From positions 1 to 64,000 of the forward strand of contig JAKPQE010000152.1 of the NCBI GenBank assembly GCA_029572955.1: 64,000 nt of DNA, read 5' to 3'. The position numbers were made by a program, and so were the translations under genes. Positions within the stretch are counted from its first letter, which is position 1; every line of letters starts with the position of its first letter. Below the pieces are notes generated by a model that had not been told where the DNA came from, did no database searches, and saw nothing but the letters and a program-made list of their open reading frames with translations. This document shows positions 46,432 to 57,120 of the stretch, one piece after another. Source of the DNA: Pseudomonadota bacterium (GTDB taxonomy: Bacteria; Pseudomonadota; Alphaproteobacteria; Rhizobiales; JAKPQE01).

Positions 46432-47247
46432 ATGTCCGACATGCGACTCGTGGTGGTCGGCGCGGCCGGGCGCATGGGCCAGGCGCTGATCCGCGCCGTT
46501 GCGGCGATGGAAGGCGTGACCCTCGCCGGCGCGATCGAGCGCGAGGGCGCGCCGGCGCTCGGCCAGGACGCCGGACGGCTCGCCGGTCTCGATGCCCTCG
46601 GCGTCGAGATCAGCGACGATCCCCTTCCCGTCTTTGCCAAGGCCGACGGCGTGCTCGACTTCACGACGCCGGCGGCGACCGTCGCCTTTGCCGCGATCGC
46701 GGCACAGGCGCGCATCGTCCACGTTATCGGCACCACCGGTCTTTCCGACGACGATGCCGTGAAGATCCGCGCCGCGGCGCGCCATGCCGTCATCGTGCGC
46801 TCGGGCAATATGAGCCTCGGGGTCAATCTCCTCGCCGCGCTCGTCGCGCGCGCCGCCAAGGCGCTTTCGGAAGACTTCGACATCGAGATCGTCGAGATGC
46901 ACCACCGCCACAAGGTGGACGCACCCTCCGGCACCGCCCTCCTCCTCGGCGAGGCGGCCGCGGCGGCGCGCGGCATCCCGCTCGCCGAGCGCTCGGTGCG
47001 CTCGCGCGACGGCCATACCGGCCCGCGGCCGACCGGCGACATCGGCTTTGCCACCCTGCGCGGCGGCTCGGTCGTCGGCGACCACACGGTGATCCTTGCC
47101 GGCGAGGGCGAGCGCATCGAACTCAGCCACCGGGCGCAGGACCGCTCGATCTTCTCGCGCGGCGCCGTCAAGGCGGCGCTCTGGGGCCGGGGCAAGAAGC
47201 CCGGCGTCTATTCGATGGCGGACGTGCTCGGCCTCGGCGAGGCCTGA
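46432..47247 (+). CDS. dapB: 4-hydroxy-tetrahydrodipicolinate reductase
   Basis: A 271-residue NAD(P)H-dependent enzyme of lysine and diaminopimelate synthesis. The N-terminal [17 protein letters not shown] binds dinucleotide, [10 protein letters not shown] follows, and the catalytic signature is [20 protein letters not shown]. The C-terminal [21 protein letters not shown] is typical. It is needed for peptidoglycan precursor supply. Confidence 0.97.
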   Translation: MSDMRLVVVGAAGRMGQALIRAVAAMEGVTLAGAIEREGAPALGQDAGRLAGLDALGVEISDDPLPVFAKADGVLDFTTPAATVAFAAIAAQARIVHVIGTTGLSDDDAVKIRAAARHAVIVRSGNMSLGVNLLAALVARAAKALSEDFDIEIVEMHHRHKVDAPSGTALLLGEAAAAARGIPLAERSVRSRDGHTGPRPTGDIGFATLRGGSVVGDHTVILAGEGERIELSHRAQDRSIFSRGAVKAALWGRGKKPGVYSMADVLGLGEA

Positions 47248-47446
47248 CCGGCCGCCGTTTCACCGCGTTCCGGCCGCCCGGGATCGGCCCCCGCGGCCGG
47301 AGCTGAGGTACCGTTCCTTGGCCGAAATGACGATTGTTCGACACCGACTGACGCCTATTTCAGCAGCCGCCCCGGCCGCGGCCGCTGCTATGATTGGCGA
47401 GCCTTTCTCCCAATCCCCGTTCCACGATCGCAAGAGATGAACCGCC

Positions 47447-49096
47447 ATGGATGAGCTGAAGAAGAACCCGGCATTCGAGGGCCCGGCGGGTCCCGTGGTC
47501 CTCGTCATCATGGACGGCGTCGGCATCGGCAAGCATCCGGAGAGCGATTTCGTCAGGATCGCCGATACGCCCAACCTCGACTGGCTGCGCGGCCATGCCG
47601 TCTACACCGAGATCAAGGCGCACGGCAAAGCGGTCGGCCTGCCGGACGATTCCGACATGGGCAATTCCGAGGTCGGCCACAACGCCATCGGTTGCGGGCG
47701 CGTCTTCTCGCAGGGCGCGGCGCTGGTCGAGCGGGCCATCGCCTCCGGCTCGATGTTCGAGGGCACCGTCTGGAAGGAGCTGGTGGCGAATGTCGAGGCC
47801 AACGGCTCGGCGCTGCATTTCATCGGCCTCTTCTCTGACGGCAACGTCCATTCCAACATCGCCCACCTCGAGGCGATGCTGGCCCGGGCGAAGGCGGAGG
47901 GCGTCGCCAGGGTTCGCATTCACCCGCTGATCGACGGCCGCGACGTGCCGCCGACCTCGGCCCTCGACTATGTCGATCGCTTCGACCGGTTCCTTGCCGA
48001 CATCAATGCCGACGGGTCGGTCGACTACTGCGTCGCTTCCGGCGGCGGGCGCATGTTCATCACCATGGATCGCTACAACGCCGACTGGTCGATGGTCGAG
48101 CGCGGCTGGCAGACCCATGTCCGCGGCGAGGGCCGGCGTTTCCCGACGATGCGCGCGGCGATCGAGACCTTCCGCGCCGAGAAGCCGGGCATCCTCGACC
48201 AGAACCTGCCGGCCTTCGTCATCGAGCGCGACGGCGCGCCGGTCGGGCCGATCGTCGACGGCGACAGCGTCGTCTTCTTCAATTTCCGCGGCGACCGCGC
48301 CCTCGAGATCACCAAGGCCTTCGAGGCCGAGGAGCTCGGCGAATTCGATCGCGGCCCGAAGCCGGACGTCGTCTATGCCGGCATGATGCAGTATGACGGC
48401 GACCTCCAGGTGCCGGCGAAGTATCTCGTTTCGCCGCCGGCGATCGACCGCACCATGAGCGAGTATCTCTCGAAGGCCGGCGTGACGCAGTTCGCCATCT
48501 CCGAGACGCAGAAATTCGGCCACGTCACCTATTTCTTCAACGGCAACAATTCCGGCAAGTTCGCGACCGAGACCTGGGTCGAGATTCCCTCGGACAACTG
48601 CCCGTTCGAGGACGCGCCGCGCATGAAGGCCGACGAGATCACCGAGGCGGTGGTCGAGGCCATCGCCGGCGGCGACTACCGGTTCATCCGGCTCAACTAC
48701 CCGAACGGCGACATGGTCGGCCACACCGGCGTGACCGACGCGGTCAAGCGCGCCATCGAGGCGGTCGACGAGGGCGTCGGGCGGATCGTCGAAGCCGTGA
48801 AGAACGCGAACGGCATCGTCGTCATCTCGGCCGACCACGGCAATTCCGACGACATGTACGAGGTCGACAAGAAGACCGGCAAGCTGAAGGTCGACGCCGC
48901 CGGCCACTACCTGCCGAAGACCGCCCATTCGCTGAACCCGGTGCCGGCGATCGTCTACGATCCGGCAGGCACCGCGCACGCCCGCCTCGCCGGGGTCGCG
49001 GACCCGGGCATCGCCAACCTGGCGGCGACCTGCCTCACCCTGCTCGGCTTCGTGCCGCCGGCGGAGTACACGCCGAGCCTCGTCGACGTCGGCTGA
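47447..49096 (+). CDS. gpmI: 2,3-bisphosphoglycerate-independent phosphoglycerate mutase
   Basis: A 549-residue metal-dependent enzyme interconverting 3- and 2-phosphoglycerate in glycolysis. The alkaline-phosphatase fold is shown by VVLVIMDGVGIG, the phosphoserine site DDSDMGNSEVGHNAIG with Ser74, the long inserted phosphotransferase domain (HPLIDGRDVPPTSALDYVD) and metal ligands in NYPNGDMVGHTG and ISADHGNSDDM. Many Rhizobiales carry the cofactor-dependent gpmA next to dapB; here the unrelated gpmI occupies the place. Confidence 0.97.
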   Translation: MDELKKNPAFEGPAGPVVLVIMDGVGIGKHPESDFVRIADTPNLDWLRGHAVYTEIKAHGKAVGLPDDSDMGNSEVGHNAIGCGRVFSQGAALVERAIASGSMFEGTVWKELVANVEANGSALHFIGLFSDGNVHSNIAHLEAMLARAKAEGVARVRIHPLIDGRDVPPTSALDYVDRFDRFLADINADGSVDYCVASGGGRMFITMDRYNADWSMVERGWQTHVRGEGRRFPTMRAAIETFRAEKPGILDQNLPAFVIERDGAPVGPIVDGDSVVFFNFRGDRALEITKAFEAEELGEFDRGPKPDVVYAGMMQYDGDLQVPAKYLVSPPAIDRTMSEYLSKAGVTQFAISETQKFGHVTYFFNGNNSGKFATETWVEIPSDNCPFEDAPRMKADEITEAVVEAIAGGDYRFIRLNYPNGDMVGHTGVTDAVKRAIEAVDEGVGRIVEAVKNANGIVVISADHGNSDDMYEVDKKTGKLKVDAAGHYLPKTAHSLNPVPAIVYDPAGTAHARLAGVADPGIANLAATCLTLLGFVPPAEYTPSLVDVG

Positions 49097-49242
49097 GGTA
49101 CCGGGGGCATCCGGCGCCCGGGCGCATTGCAGGCCGCGGGACCGGCCATTGTCACCGAACCTGAAACCGGCTAATCGTCGATCGGCGCGGCTCGCGGTGC
49201 GGTACCGCCGGCGCGCCGCCCCCTCGTCCTGCGGAGACCGCC

Positions 49243-49746
49243 ATGCGCCGTATCCTCGGCCTTTCGTTCGCCCTCGTCGTCCTTGCGGCCGGCGCGGCCC
49301 TTGCCGCTTCCGACGACCCGGGCGTGCCCTCGAGCGACGACATCCAGGCGATCCACGATTGCCTCGAGGCCTCCGAGGGCAACGCGGAGCGGCAGATCAC
49401 GATCGACTGCATCGGCATCGTCGCCAATCCCTGCCTCGACACGCCGGACGGCCAGACGACGCCGGGCATGTCGGCCTGCATGCTGCGCGAGGAGACGATC
49501 TGGGACGGGCTCCTCAACGACTGGTACGGCATGGCCCGCGAGGGCATGTCGCGGGAGCTGAAGGACCAGCTTCGCGACGTGCAGCGCACATGGATCGACT
49601 GGCGCGACGCCAAATGCGGCTTCGAGCATGCCAAATTCGAGGGCGGAACCGCCGGCGGCCCGGCGGCAGCGGCCTGCCTGATGGAGACGACGGCGGCACG
49701 GGCGCTCGAGCTGCGCAGCCTCGTTCTGGAATTCGGCGAACAGTGA
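49243..49746 (+). CDS. Exported DUF1311 protein (lysozyme-inhibitor LprI type)
   Basis: A 167-residue protein with a signal peptide ([21 protein letters not shown]). The mature part holds six visible cysteines, which may form disulfides, and the segment [34 protein letters not shown] typical of DUF1311/LprI N-terminal domains. Mycobacterial LprI inhibits lysozyme; whether this protein does so is not known. It stands alone between gpmI and argB. Confidence 0.82.
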   Translation: MRRILGLSFALVVLAAGAALAASDDPGVPSSDDIQAIHDCLEASEGNAERQITIDCIGIVANPCLDTPDGQTTPGMSACMLREETIWDGLLNDWYGMAREGMSRELKDQLRDVQRTWIDWRDAKCGFEHAKFEGGTAGGPAAAACLMETTAARALELRSLVLEFGEQ

Positions 49747-49837
49747 GGGTGCCGGGCGGGCCATTGAGGCGCCCCCGGAAACGCGTTATGACGCGGGGGT
49801 CCGGCGCGCCGCGCGCCGCACCAGCACGGACAGGCCC

Positions 49838-50743
49838 ATGACCGACGACGTCGATACCCGCCGCGAAACCTTCATCCGCGAAGCCCGCGTGCTGTCCGGC
49901 GCGCTGCCCTACATGCAGCGCTACGACAGCCAGACCGTCGTCGTGAAGTATGGCGGCCACGCCATGGTCGACGAGGAGACGGCGCACGCCTTCGCCCGCG
50001 ACATCGCGCTCCTGAAGCAGAGCGGCGTCAACCCGATCGTGGTGCATGGCGGCGGGCCGCAGATCGGCTCGATGCTGAAGCGCCTCGGCATCGAGAGCGA
50101 GTTCCGCGGCGGCCTCCGGGTCACCGACAAGCCGACCGTCGAGATCGTCGAGATGGTGCTGGCCGGCCTCATCAACAAGCAGATCGTCGCCTCGATCAAC
50201 CATGCCGGCGGCCGCGCCATCGGCCTTTGCGGCAAGGACGGCAACATGGTGCGCGCCAAGAAGGCGACGCGGACCATGAAGGACCCCGATTCCAACATCG
50301 AGAAGGTGATCGACCTCGGCTTCGTCGGCGAGCCCGACACCGTCAATCGCAAGGTGCTCGACATCCTCGCCCATTCCGACCTCGTGCCGGTGATCGCGCC
50401 GGTGGCGTTCGGCGACGACGGCGAGACCTACAACGTCAACGCCGACACCTTCGCCGGCGCCATCGCCGGGGCGCTCGGCGCCCGCCGCCTCCTCTTCCTC
50501 ACCGACGTCGCCGGCGTGCTCGACCGCGACGGCAAGCTCATCCGCGAGCTCACCGTCTCGGAAGCCAAGGCGCTGATCGCCGACGGAACCATCCATGGCG
50601 GCATGATCCCGAAGGTCGAGACCTGCATCCAGTCGCTGCGCCAGGGCGTCGAGGGCGTCGTCATCCTCGACGGCCGCGTGCCGCACGCCGTCCTCCTCGA
50701 GCTCTACACGGACCATGGCGTCGGCACCCTCATCAAGCACTAG
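49838..50743 (+). CDS. argB: Acetylglutamate kinase
   Basis: A 301-residue enzyme phosphorylating N-acetyl-L-glutamate, the second step of arginine synthesis. It has [11 protein letters not shown] at the nucleotide loop, [44 protein letters not shown] and [15 protein letters not shown]. The N-terminal helix ([20 protein letters not shown]) is the type linked to arginine feedback control. In most relatives it follows engB; here it precedes the pyrimidine nucleotidase but is detached from yidC-engB. A palindromic repeat lies directly after its stop. Confidence 0.97.
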   Translation: MTDDVDTRRETFIREARVLSGALPYMQRYDSQTVVVKYGGHAMVDEETAHAFARDIALLKQSGVNPIVVHGGGPQIGSMLKRLGIESEFRGGLRVTDKPTVEIVEMVLAGLINKQIVASINHAGGRAIGLCGKDGNMVRAKKATRTMKDPDSNIEKVIDLGFVGEPDTVNRKVLDILAHSDLVPVIAPVAFGDDGETYNVNADTFAGAIAGALGARRLLFLTDVAGVLDRDGKLIRELTVSEAKALIADGTIHGGMIPKVETCIQSLRQGVEGVVILDGRVPHAVLLELYTDHGVGTLIKH

Positions 50744-50791
50744 AGCATCGGACCGAAAAGTGGGAACCGGTTTTCGGACAAATCCGATGCT
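50744..50791. repeat. Palindromic intergenic element (REP-like)
   Basis: A 48-base imperfect palindrome starts AGCATCGGACCGAAAAGTGG and ends with the complementary TTTTCGG and TCCGATGCT arms around AACCGG. It starts directly after the argB stop. Nearly identical intergenic palindromes are widespread in Rhizobiales genomes. It may act on the mRNA 3' end, or be a mobile repetitive element. I found no second copy in this window by eye. Confidence 0.75.
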
Positions 50792-50845
50792 CGGCGGACA
50801 GGGCCGCCTCGCCGAGCGGTCCGCCCTTGCGGAACGGGGCCGGAC

Positions 50846-51583
50846 ATGACCGGCATCGTGAGCAGCTCCTGCGGCCTTGGCGCCGGCGAGGCGTTCGCCG
50901 GGATCGACGCCTGGGTGTTCGATCTCGACAACACGCTCTATCCGGAACACGTCAACCTCTTTGCCCAGATCGACGTGAAGATCCGCACCTATGTGGAGCG
51001 GCTGCTCGACCTTCCCCCCGAGGCGGCGTACCGGGTCCAGAAGGACTATTACCAGCGCTACGGCACCACCATGCGCGGGCTGATGATCGAGCACGGCATC
51101 TCGCCCGACGCCTTCCTCGAATTCGTGCACGACATCGACCATTCGCCGGTGCCGCCGGACCCGGCCCTGGGCACGGCGATTTCGAAGCTTCGCGGCAAGA
51201 AATACATCTTCACCAACGGCTCGGTCGCCCATGCCGAGAAAGTCGCCGGCCGCCTCGGCATCGCCGAGCATTTCGACGACATCTTCGACATCGTCGCGGC
51301 CGCGCACATGCCCAAGCCCTATGCCGAGACCTACGACAAGTTCCTCGGCAAGACCGGCATCGACCCGAAGCGTTCGGCGATGTTCGAGGATCTGCCGCGC
51401 AACCTCATCGTGCCGCACGACCTCGGCATGCGCACCGTGCTGATCGTGCCGAAGGGCACGCGCCAGGTGTTCCGCGAGGAATGGGAACTCGAGGGCGATC
51501 GCGACCCGCACATCGACTTCGTCACCGACGAACTGGCGACGTTCCTTGATCGGCTCGGACCGGGAGGCCCGGGCGCCGGCTGA
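50846..51583 (+). CDS. HAD-family pyrimidine 5'-nucleotidase
   Basis: A 245-residue HAD phosphatase of the Sdt1/Phm8-like group. Motif I is VFDLDNTLYPEHVNLF, motif II KYIFTNGSVAHAEKV, and motif III/IV MPKPYAETYDKFL with AMFEDLPRNLIVPHDLGM. Related proteins dephosphorylate pyrimidine nucleoside monophosphates; the exact role is inferred. It follows argB in the typical Rhizobiales argB-nucleotidase arrangement. Confidence 0.88.
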   Translation: MTGIVSSSCGLGAGEAFAGIDAWVFDLDNTLYPEHVNLFAQIDVKIRTYVERLLDLPPEAAYRVQKDYYQRYGTTMRGLMIEHGISPDAFLEFVHDIDHSPVPPDPALGTAISKLRGKKYIFTNGSVAHAEKVAGRLGIAEHFDDIFDIVAAAHMPKPYAETYDKFLGKTGIDPKRSAMFEDLPRNLIVPHDLGMRTVLIVPKGTRQVFREEWELEGDRDPHIDFVTDELATFLDRLGPGGPGAG

Positions 51584-51598
51584 CCTTCGCCCGCCGCC

Positions 51599-52066
51599 TC
51601 ACCTGATCCCGATCTTCACCTCGAGCGGCTCGGTGCCGAGCATGATCCCGGCCTCGGCGAAGGACGGCGCGCGCAGGCGTCCGCGGACATTGTTGGAAAA
51701 CCCGTAGGGCTCCTTCGGCGCACCGACGAAGTTCGTGTCGAGCACGCCATTGCCGTTTTCGTCGTGAAACACGGCAACGGCGTAGCGGCCGGGAGGCAGG
51801 TCGAAGCCCTGACGGATTTCGCCGGGGCGGGCGGGAATGGCGGCCTTGGCGACGGCACCGCGTTCGTCGGGAAATTCGCCAGCCGCGGCGTGGACGGCGA
51901 TGCGGACGTCGCCGCGCGCCGCCGCGATGCCGGCCACCGAGACGGTGAACTCGGTCGCCGCGCCGGACGGGACGGCGGCGAGCGAGGCGACGATCGCCGC
52001 GGCGACGGCGGCCGCCGCGTGACGGGAAGACGCGGATTTCGATCGGTCTTTGAAGACGGCGGACAT
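51599..52066 (-). CDS. Exported DUF2141 protein
   Basis: A 155-residue protein with an N-terminal hydrophobic signal region (AAAAVAAAIVASLAAVPSGAA). The rest matches the DUF2141 pattern: VSVAGIAAARGDVRIAVHAAAGEFP, LPPGRYAVAVFHDENGNGVLDTNFVGAPKEPYGFSNN. This is a beta-rich periplasmic domain of unknown function. A perfect dyad lies 26 bases upstream of the ATG and probably controls it. It converges with the nucleotidase gene. Confidence 0.85.
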   Translation of the reverse strand: MSAVFKDRSKSASSRHAAAAVAAAIVASLAAVPSGAATEFTVSVAGIAAARGDVRIAVHAAAGEFPDERGAVAKAAIPARPGEIRQGFDLPPGRYAVAVFHDENGNGVLDTNFVGAPKEPYGFSNNVRGRLRAPSFAEAGIMLGTEPLEVKIGIR

Positions 52067-52092
52067 GGCGGGCCTCGTTGGAGATCGATGGA

Positions 52093-52109
52093 TGTTTACA
52101 TTGTAAACA
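52093..52109. promoter_or_regulatory. Palindromic operator-like site upstream of the DUF2141 gene
   Basis: TGTTTACATTGTAAACA has perfect 8-base arms around one central base. Its size and symmetry resemble operators of TetR-family dimers. No regulator gene is adjacent, so the repressor is unknown. The DUF2141 start codon is 27 bases away on the minus strand. Confidence 0.6.
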
Positions 52110-52191
52110 AAACACCGCGCGCGCAACCAAAAGCGACCGCCGCCGCGAAAACGTGATCCGGCGGGCGCCCGTTCGCCCGCACCGATACGAA

Positions 52192-52217
52192 AAAGGGCGG
52201 CCCGGGAGCCGCCCTTT
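52192..52217 (-). terminator. Rho-independent terminator of the cox operon
   Basis: AAAGGGCGGC (52192-52201) pairs with GCCGCCCTTT (52208-52217) over a 6-base loop. On the minus strand the stem leads into a T-run, making it a standard terminator 22 bases past the coxM stop. Confidence 0.85.
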
Positions 52218-52239
52218 CCGTTGCTCGATGGCAGGTCCG

Positions 52240-53037
52240 TCACCCGGCGGCGGCGACCGCGCGCTTGGCCATCACCGTGACGAGGTTGGCGCGGTATTCG
52301 GCCGAGCCATGGATGTCGGCGTTGAGATCGGCAGCCGAGACGGCGATGCCGTCGAGGGCGGCCGGGCTCCAGTTGGCGGCGAGCGCCGCCTCCATCGCCG
52401 GCACGCGGAAGACGCAAGGCCCGGCGCCGGTGACGGCGACGCGCACGGCGCCGTCCGTGCCCTTCGACACCATCACGCCGACCATGGCATAGCGCGAGGC
52501 CGGGTTCGGGAACTTGGCGTAGCCGGCCTTGGCGGGCACCGGGAACGCCACCTTGGTGACGATCTCGCCCTCGTCGAGCGCGGTCTCGAACATGCCGGTG
52601 AAGAAGTCGTCGCCGGCGATAGTGCGCTTGCTGGTGGTGACGGTGGCGCCGAGGCCGACGACGGCGGCCGGATAGTCGGCGGCCGGGTCGTTGTTGGCGA
52701 TCGAGCCGCCGAGCGTGCCCATCTGGCGCACATGCGGATCGCCGATGCCCTCGGCGAGCGCGCCGAGCGCCGGGATCGCCGCGGCGACGTCGGCGCTGCC
52801 GGCGACCTCGCCGTGCTTCGTTCCGGCGCCGATCGTGACGGTGCCGCCGCCGACCGTGATGCCCTGCAACTCGGCGAGGCCGCCGATGTCGACGAGGTCG
52901 GAGGGGCTGGCGAGGCGCTGCTTCATGGTCGGGATCAGCGTCTGGCCGCCGGCCAGGAGCTTGCCGTCCGCGGCCTTCGACAGCATGGCGGCCGCCTCGG
53001 CGATCGAGCCCGGCCGGTGGTAGGTGGTCTCATACAT
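52240..53037 (-). CDS. coxM: CO dehydrogenase-like medium subunit (FAD-binding)
   Basis: A 265-residue FAD-binding subunit of a molybdenum hydroxylase. FAD-contact segments AAMLSKAADGKLLAGGQTLIPTMK and HVRQMGTLGGSIANNDPAADYPAAVV are clear, as is the C-terminal CO-dehydrogenase flavoprotein domain. It passes electrons from the iron-sulfur subunit to the acceptor. It is the last gene of the coxG-S-L-M operon, 40 bases after coxL. Confidence 0.9.
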   Translation of the reverse strand: MYETTYHRPGSIAEAAAMLSKAADGKLLAGGQTLIPTMKQRLASPSDLVDIGGLAELQGITVGGGTVTIGAGTKHGEVAGSADVAAAIPALGALAEGIGDPHVRQMGTLGGSIANNDPAADYPAAVVGLGATVTTSKRTIAGDDFFTGMFETALDEGEIVTKVAFPVPAKAGYAKFPNPASRYAMVGVMVSKGTDGAVRVAVTGAGPCVFRVPAMEAALAANWSPAALDGIAVSAADLNADIHGSAEYRANLVTVMAKRAVAAAG

Positions 53038-53077
53038 CTCTCAAATCCTTCTCGATTTCGGTTGCCGACGAGGCCGG

Positions 53078-55429
53078 TCAGGCGACGGCGCGGATCGCGC
53101 GCCAGACCTTTTCCGGGGTCGCGGGCATCGAGAGATCGTTGTTGCCGATGGCGTCGGTGATGGCGTTGATGAGCGCCGGCGGCGAGCCGATGGCGCCGGC
53201 CTCGCCGCAGCCCTTCATGCCGAGCGGGTTGCCGGGGCAGACCGTCTCGGTGGTCGTGACGTTGTAGCTCGGCACGTCCGAGGCGCGCGGCATGGCGTAG
53301 TCCATCATCGAGCCGGTGATGAGCTGGCCGCTCTCCTCGTCGTAGACGCAGTTCTCCAGCAGCGCCTGGCCGAGACCCTGGGTGACGCCGCCATGGACCT
53401 GGCCCTCGACGATCATCGGGTTGATGATCTTGCCGAAGTCGTCGACGGCGACGAAGGAGCAGATCTCGGTCTTGCCGGTGTCCGGATCGATCTCGACCTC
53501 GCAGATGTAGGTGCCGGCCGGGAAGGTGAAGTTGGTCGGGTCGTAGAAGGCGCCTTCCTTCAGGCCCGGTTCCATGCCGGCCGGCAGGTTGTGGGCGGTG
53601 TAGGCGGCGAGCGCCACCTGGAAGAAGGGCAGCGACTTGTCGGTGCCGGCGACCTTCAGCTCGCCGCCCTCGATGACGATGTCGGCCTCGGAGGCCTCCA
53701 TCAGATGGGCGGCGATCTTCTTGGCCTTGGCCTCGACCTTCTCGATCGCCTTCAGCACCGCCGACATGCCGACGGCGCCGGAGCGCGAGCCGTAGGTGCC
53801 CATGCCGAACTGCACCTTGTCGGTGTCGCCATGGACGATGGAGATCTGGTCGATCGGAATGCCGAGGCGCTCGTTGACGAGCTGGGCATAGGTGGTCTCG
53901 TGGCCCTGGCCGTGGCTGTGGCAGCCGGTCAGGACCTCGACGGTGCCGACCGGGTTGACCCGGACTTCGGCCGATTCCCAGAGGCCGACGCCGGCGCCGA
54001 GGGAGCCGACCGCCTGGCTCGGGGCGATGCCGCAGGCCTCGATGTAGCAGGAGAAGCCGATGCCGCGCAGCTTGCCGCGGGCCTTGGCCTCGGCCTTGCG
54101 GGCGGCGAAGCCGGCATAGTCGGCGATCTTCAGGGCGGCATCGAGATGGGCTTCGTAGTCGCCCGCGTCATAGGCCATGATGACCGGCGTCTGGTGCGGG
54201 AAGCTGCGGACGAAATTCCGGCGCCGGAGCTCGGCCGGATCGACGCCGAGTTCGCGGGCCGCCGTCTCCATCAGCCGCTCCACCACATAGGTCGCCTCGG
54301 GACGGCCGGCGCCGCGATAGGCATCGACCGGCGCGGTGTGGGTGTAGACCGCGTCGACCTCGGCGTAGATCGCCGGGATGTCGTACTGGCCCGAGAGCAG
54401 CGTCGCGTAGAGATAGGTCGGCACCGACGACGAGAAGGTCGACATGTAGGCGCCGATATTGGCGATGGTGTGCACCTTGAGGCCGAGGATGCGGTTGTCG
54501 GCATCGAAGGCCATCTCGGCATGGGTGACGTGGTCGCGGCCGTGGGCGTCGACGAGGAAGCTCTCCGAGCGGTCCGCCGTCCACTTCACCGGCCGGCCGC
54601 CGATGCGGCGCGAGGCCCACAGGCACACGGTCTCTTCCGGGTAGATGAAGATCTTCGAACCGAAGCCGCCGCCGACGTCGGGGGCGACGACACGCAGCTT
54701 GTGCTCGGGCGCGACGCCGACGAAGGCGGAGAGCACGAGGCGGGCGACGTGCGGGTTCTGGCTGGTGTTGTAGAGGGTGTAGTGCTCCTCGGCCGGATCG
54801 TAGGCGCCGATCGCGGCGCGCGGCTCGATGGCGTTCGGCACGAGGCGGTTGTTGCGCATGTCGAGGGTGACGATGCGCGCCGCCCCGGCGAGGGCGGCGT
54901 CGGTCGCGGCCTCGTCGCCGAGGCCCCAGTTGTAGATGAGGTTGCCCGGGGCTTCCGGGTGAACCTGCGGCGCGGCGGCGGCGCGGCTCTTGGCCGGGTC
55001 GACGATGGCCGGCAGCGGCTCGTAGTCGACGACGACGAGCTCGGCGGCGTCGCGAGCCTGGTTGCGGGTCTCGGCGATGACGACGGCGACCTGGTCGCCG
55101 ACATGCTTGACCACCTCGGCGGCGATCGCCGGATGGGCGCCGGCCTTCATCGGGCTGCCGTCCTTGGAGTGGATCATCCAGCCGCAGATGAGGCCGCCGA
55201 TCTTGTCGCCGGCAAGGTCGGCGCCGGTCAGCACGCCGACGACGCCGGGCGCCGCCCTGGCGGCCGAGGTGTCGATCGAGCGGATGCGGGCGTGGGCGTG
55301 CGGGCTGCGCACGAACCAGGCGTAGGTCATGTCCTTGAGGGCGATGTCGTCGGTGTAGCGACCGCGACCGGTGATGAAGCGCCGGTCCTCCTTGCGCTTC
55401 ACCGGGGCGCCGATGCCTTCCATACCCAT
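53078..55429 (-). CDS. coxL: CO dehydrogenase-like large subunit, form II (molybdopterin)
   Basis: A 783-residue catalytic subunit of the xanthine oxidase family. The active-site loop reads AYRGAGR at 370-376, the signature of form II rather than form I (AYxCSFR). Other cofactor contacts are GGGFGSK, a [10 protein letters not shown] segment, and the catalytic Glu in [13 protein letters not shown] near the C-terminus. Form II enzymes do not consistently oxidise CO, so the substrate may be another aldehyde or heterocycle. It needs Mo-pterin cytosine dinucleotide; the tungstate/molybdate importer in this window may be relevant, but this is not shown. Confidence 0.9.
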   Translation of the reverse strand: MGMEGIGAPVKRKEDRRFITGRGRYTDDIALKDMTYAWFVRSPHAHARIRSIDTSAARAAPGVVGVLTGADLAGDKIGGLICGWMIHSKDGSPMKAGAHPAIAAEVVKHVGDQVAVVIAETRNQARDAAELVVVDYEPLPAIVDPAKSRAAAAPQVHPEAPGNLIYNWGLGDEAATDAALAGAARIVTLDMRNNRLVPNAIEPRAAIGAYDPAEEHYTLYNTSQNPHVARLVLSAFVGVAPEHKLRVVAPDVGGGFGSKIFIYPEETVCLWASRRIGGRPVKWTADRSESFLVDAHGRDHVTHAEMAFDADNRILGLKVHTIANIGAYMSTFSSSVPTYLYATLLSGQYDIPAIYAEVDAVYTHTAPVDAYRGAGRPEATYVVERLMETAARELGVDPAELRRRNFVRSFPHQTPVIMAYDAGDYEAHLDAALKIADYAGFAARKAEAKARGKLRGIGFSCYIEACGIAPSQAVGSLGAGVGLWESAEVRVNPVGTVEVLTGCHSHGQGHETTYAQLVNERLGIPIDQISIVHGDTDKVQFGMGTYGSRSGAVGMSAVLKAIEKVEAKAKKIAAHLMEASEADIVIEGGELKVAGTDKSLPFFQVALAAYTAHNLPAGMEPGLKEGAFYDPTNFTFPAGTYICEVEIDPDTGKTEICSFVAVDDFGKIINPMIVEGQVHGGVTQGLGQALLENCVYDEESGQLITGSMMDYAMPRASDVPSYNVTTTETVCPGNPLGMKGCGEAGAIGSPPALINAITDAIGNNDLSMPATPEKVWRAIRAVA

Positions 55430-55549
55430 GGTTTCCTCCTTGAAGGTCGTTCGATCCCGCGTTCTTGGCGACGCGTCGAAATCCTGACGAAAATCCGATC
55501 CGCGCGGCCCGCGGCCCGACGATCCGGGCCGGCCGTCACGGTGCGGCGA

Positions 55550-56038
<489 letters not shown>

Positions 56039-56139
56039 GGGGTCTCCTCCAGGGTATCTTTTTCGCCGGCGGGCACATTCGAGGCGCCGCACCGCATTTC
56101 ATCGTGCCACCGCCGGCCTCGGCCGCCGGTGGAGTGAAC

Positions 56140-56787
56140 TCATTGAGTCATCATCAGAAGGCCGAGCGCCATCAGGGCGAGGGCGATCCAGGCCCACATC
56201 ACCGGGCCGCCGAAGGATCCCTTGCCGGCGGCAGCCTCGAGCTGCTCCTCGGCGGCATGGGCCGTCTCCTCGACGACATGGGCGGCATCCTCGACGATAT
56301 GCTCGGCGCGTTCGCGCAGGCTTTCGGCCTCCACTTCGGCCTCCTCTCCACGGGTCAGGCGCTCGGAAAACGCGCCGAAGAAATCGTCGGCCATCTTGCG
56401 GGCGGCCGAATCGACGAGCCGCGAGCCGACCTGGGCCAGCTTGCCGCCGACCTTGGCGTGCACCTTGTAGGTGAGAACCGTTTCGCCGCCGTCCTCGGCG
56501 AGGTGGACATCGGCACCGCCATTGGCAAAGCCGGCGACGCCGCCGGAGCCCTCGCCGGTGATCCTGTAGCTCTCCGGCGGGACGAGATCGGACAGCGTCA
56601 CCTTGCCGTTGAACTTGGCCTTCACCGGCCCGATCTTGGCGACGACCGCCGCCTTCAGCCCGGTATCGCCTTCCTTTTCGAGCGATTCGCAGCCCGGGAT
56701 GCAGTCCTTGAGAACTTCCGGATCGTTGAGGGCTTCCCAGACCCGCTCGCGCGGTACCGGAATTCGGTATTCGCCGCTCATGTCCAT
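56140..56787 (-). CDS. coxG: CoxG-type SRPBCC protein with C-terminal membrane anchor
   Basis: A 215-residue protein. Residues 1-150 are an SRPBCC (START-like) domain: [33 protein letters not shown]. After a helical, charged linker (about 155-190) it ends in one hydrophobic segment, [20 protein letters not shown], that probably anchors it in the inner membrane. CoxG is thought to recruit CO dehydrogenase to the membrane. It leads the operon here, ahead of coxS. GGAGG lies seven bases before the ATG at 56787. Confidence 0.88.
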   Translation of the reverse strand: MDMSGEYRIPVPRERVWEALNDPEVLKDCIPGCESLEKEGDTGLKAAVVAKIGPVKAKFNGKVTLSDLVPPESYRITGEGSGGVAGFANGGADVHLAEDGGETVLTYKVHAKVGGKLAQVGSRLVDSAARKMADDFFGAFSERLTRGEEAEVEAESLRERAEHIVEDAAHVVEETAHAAEEQLEAAAGKGSFGGPVMWAWIALALMALGLLMMTQ

Positions 56788-57120
56788 TGCGGGTCCTCCG
56801 TCGGGAAGCTGCCGGCTCTGCGAGGCGGGTGATCGATCCACCGCAAACGTTAGCGAGCGCCGCAGGGCGGGACAAGGGGGGCGATGTACAATATGTCGCA
56901 GCCGGACCGGGCAAAACGGGGCGACGAACGACAGAGGTCGACCTGCCGTAACGGAACCGCCGGTGGAGGCTCCGGCAGCGTCCGCAACCGGCGCCCGGCG
57001 CACGGAACGGCTTCAATAAGACCGGCGGATGCTCTAAACCTTGCGCCTTGAGCCGGCGCGGCAGGGCAGCGCGCGGGCTTGCCCGAAACGGGTCGTCGCA
57101 CCGCTGCGAGGGAGATCGAG
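56788..57120. promoter_or_regulatory. 333-base divergent region between cox operon and small membrane protein
   Basis: No coding sequence is supported. The region should hold the cox promoter (minus) and the promoter for the next gene (plus). The segment ATGTACAATATGT at 56885-56897 is the only AT-rich patch and could supply a -10 in either direction (TACAAT on plus, TATTGT on minus); a matching -35 is not convincing. I see no further structure. Confidence 0.3.
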
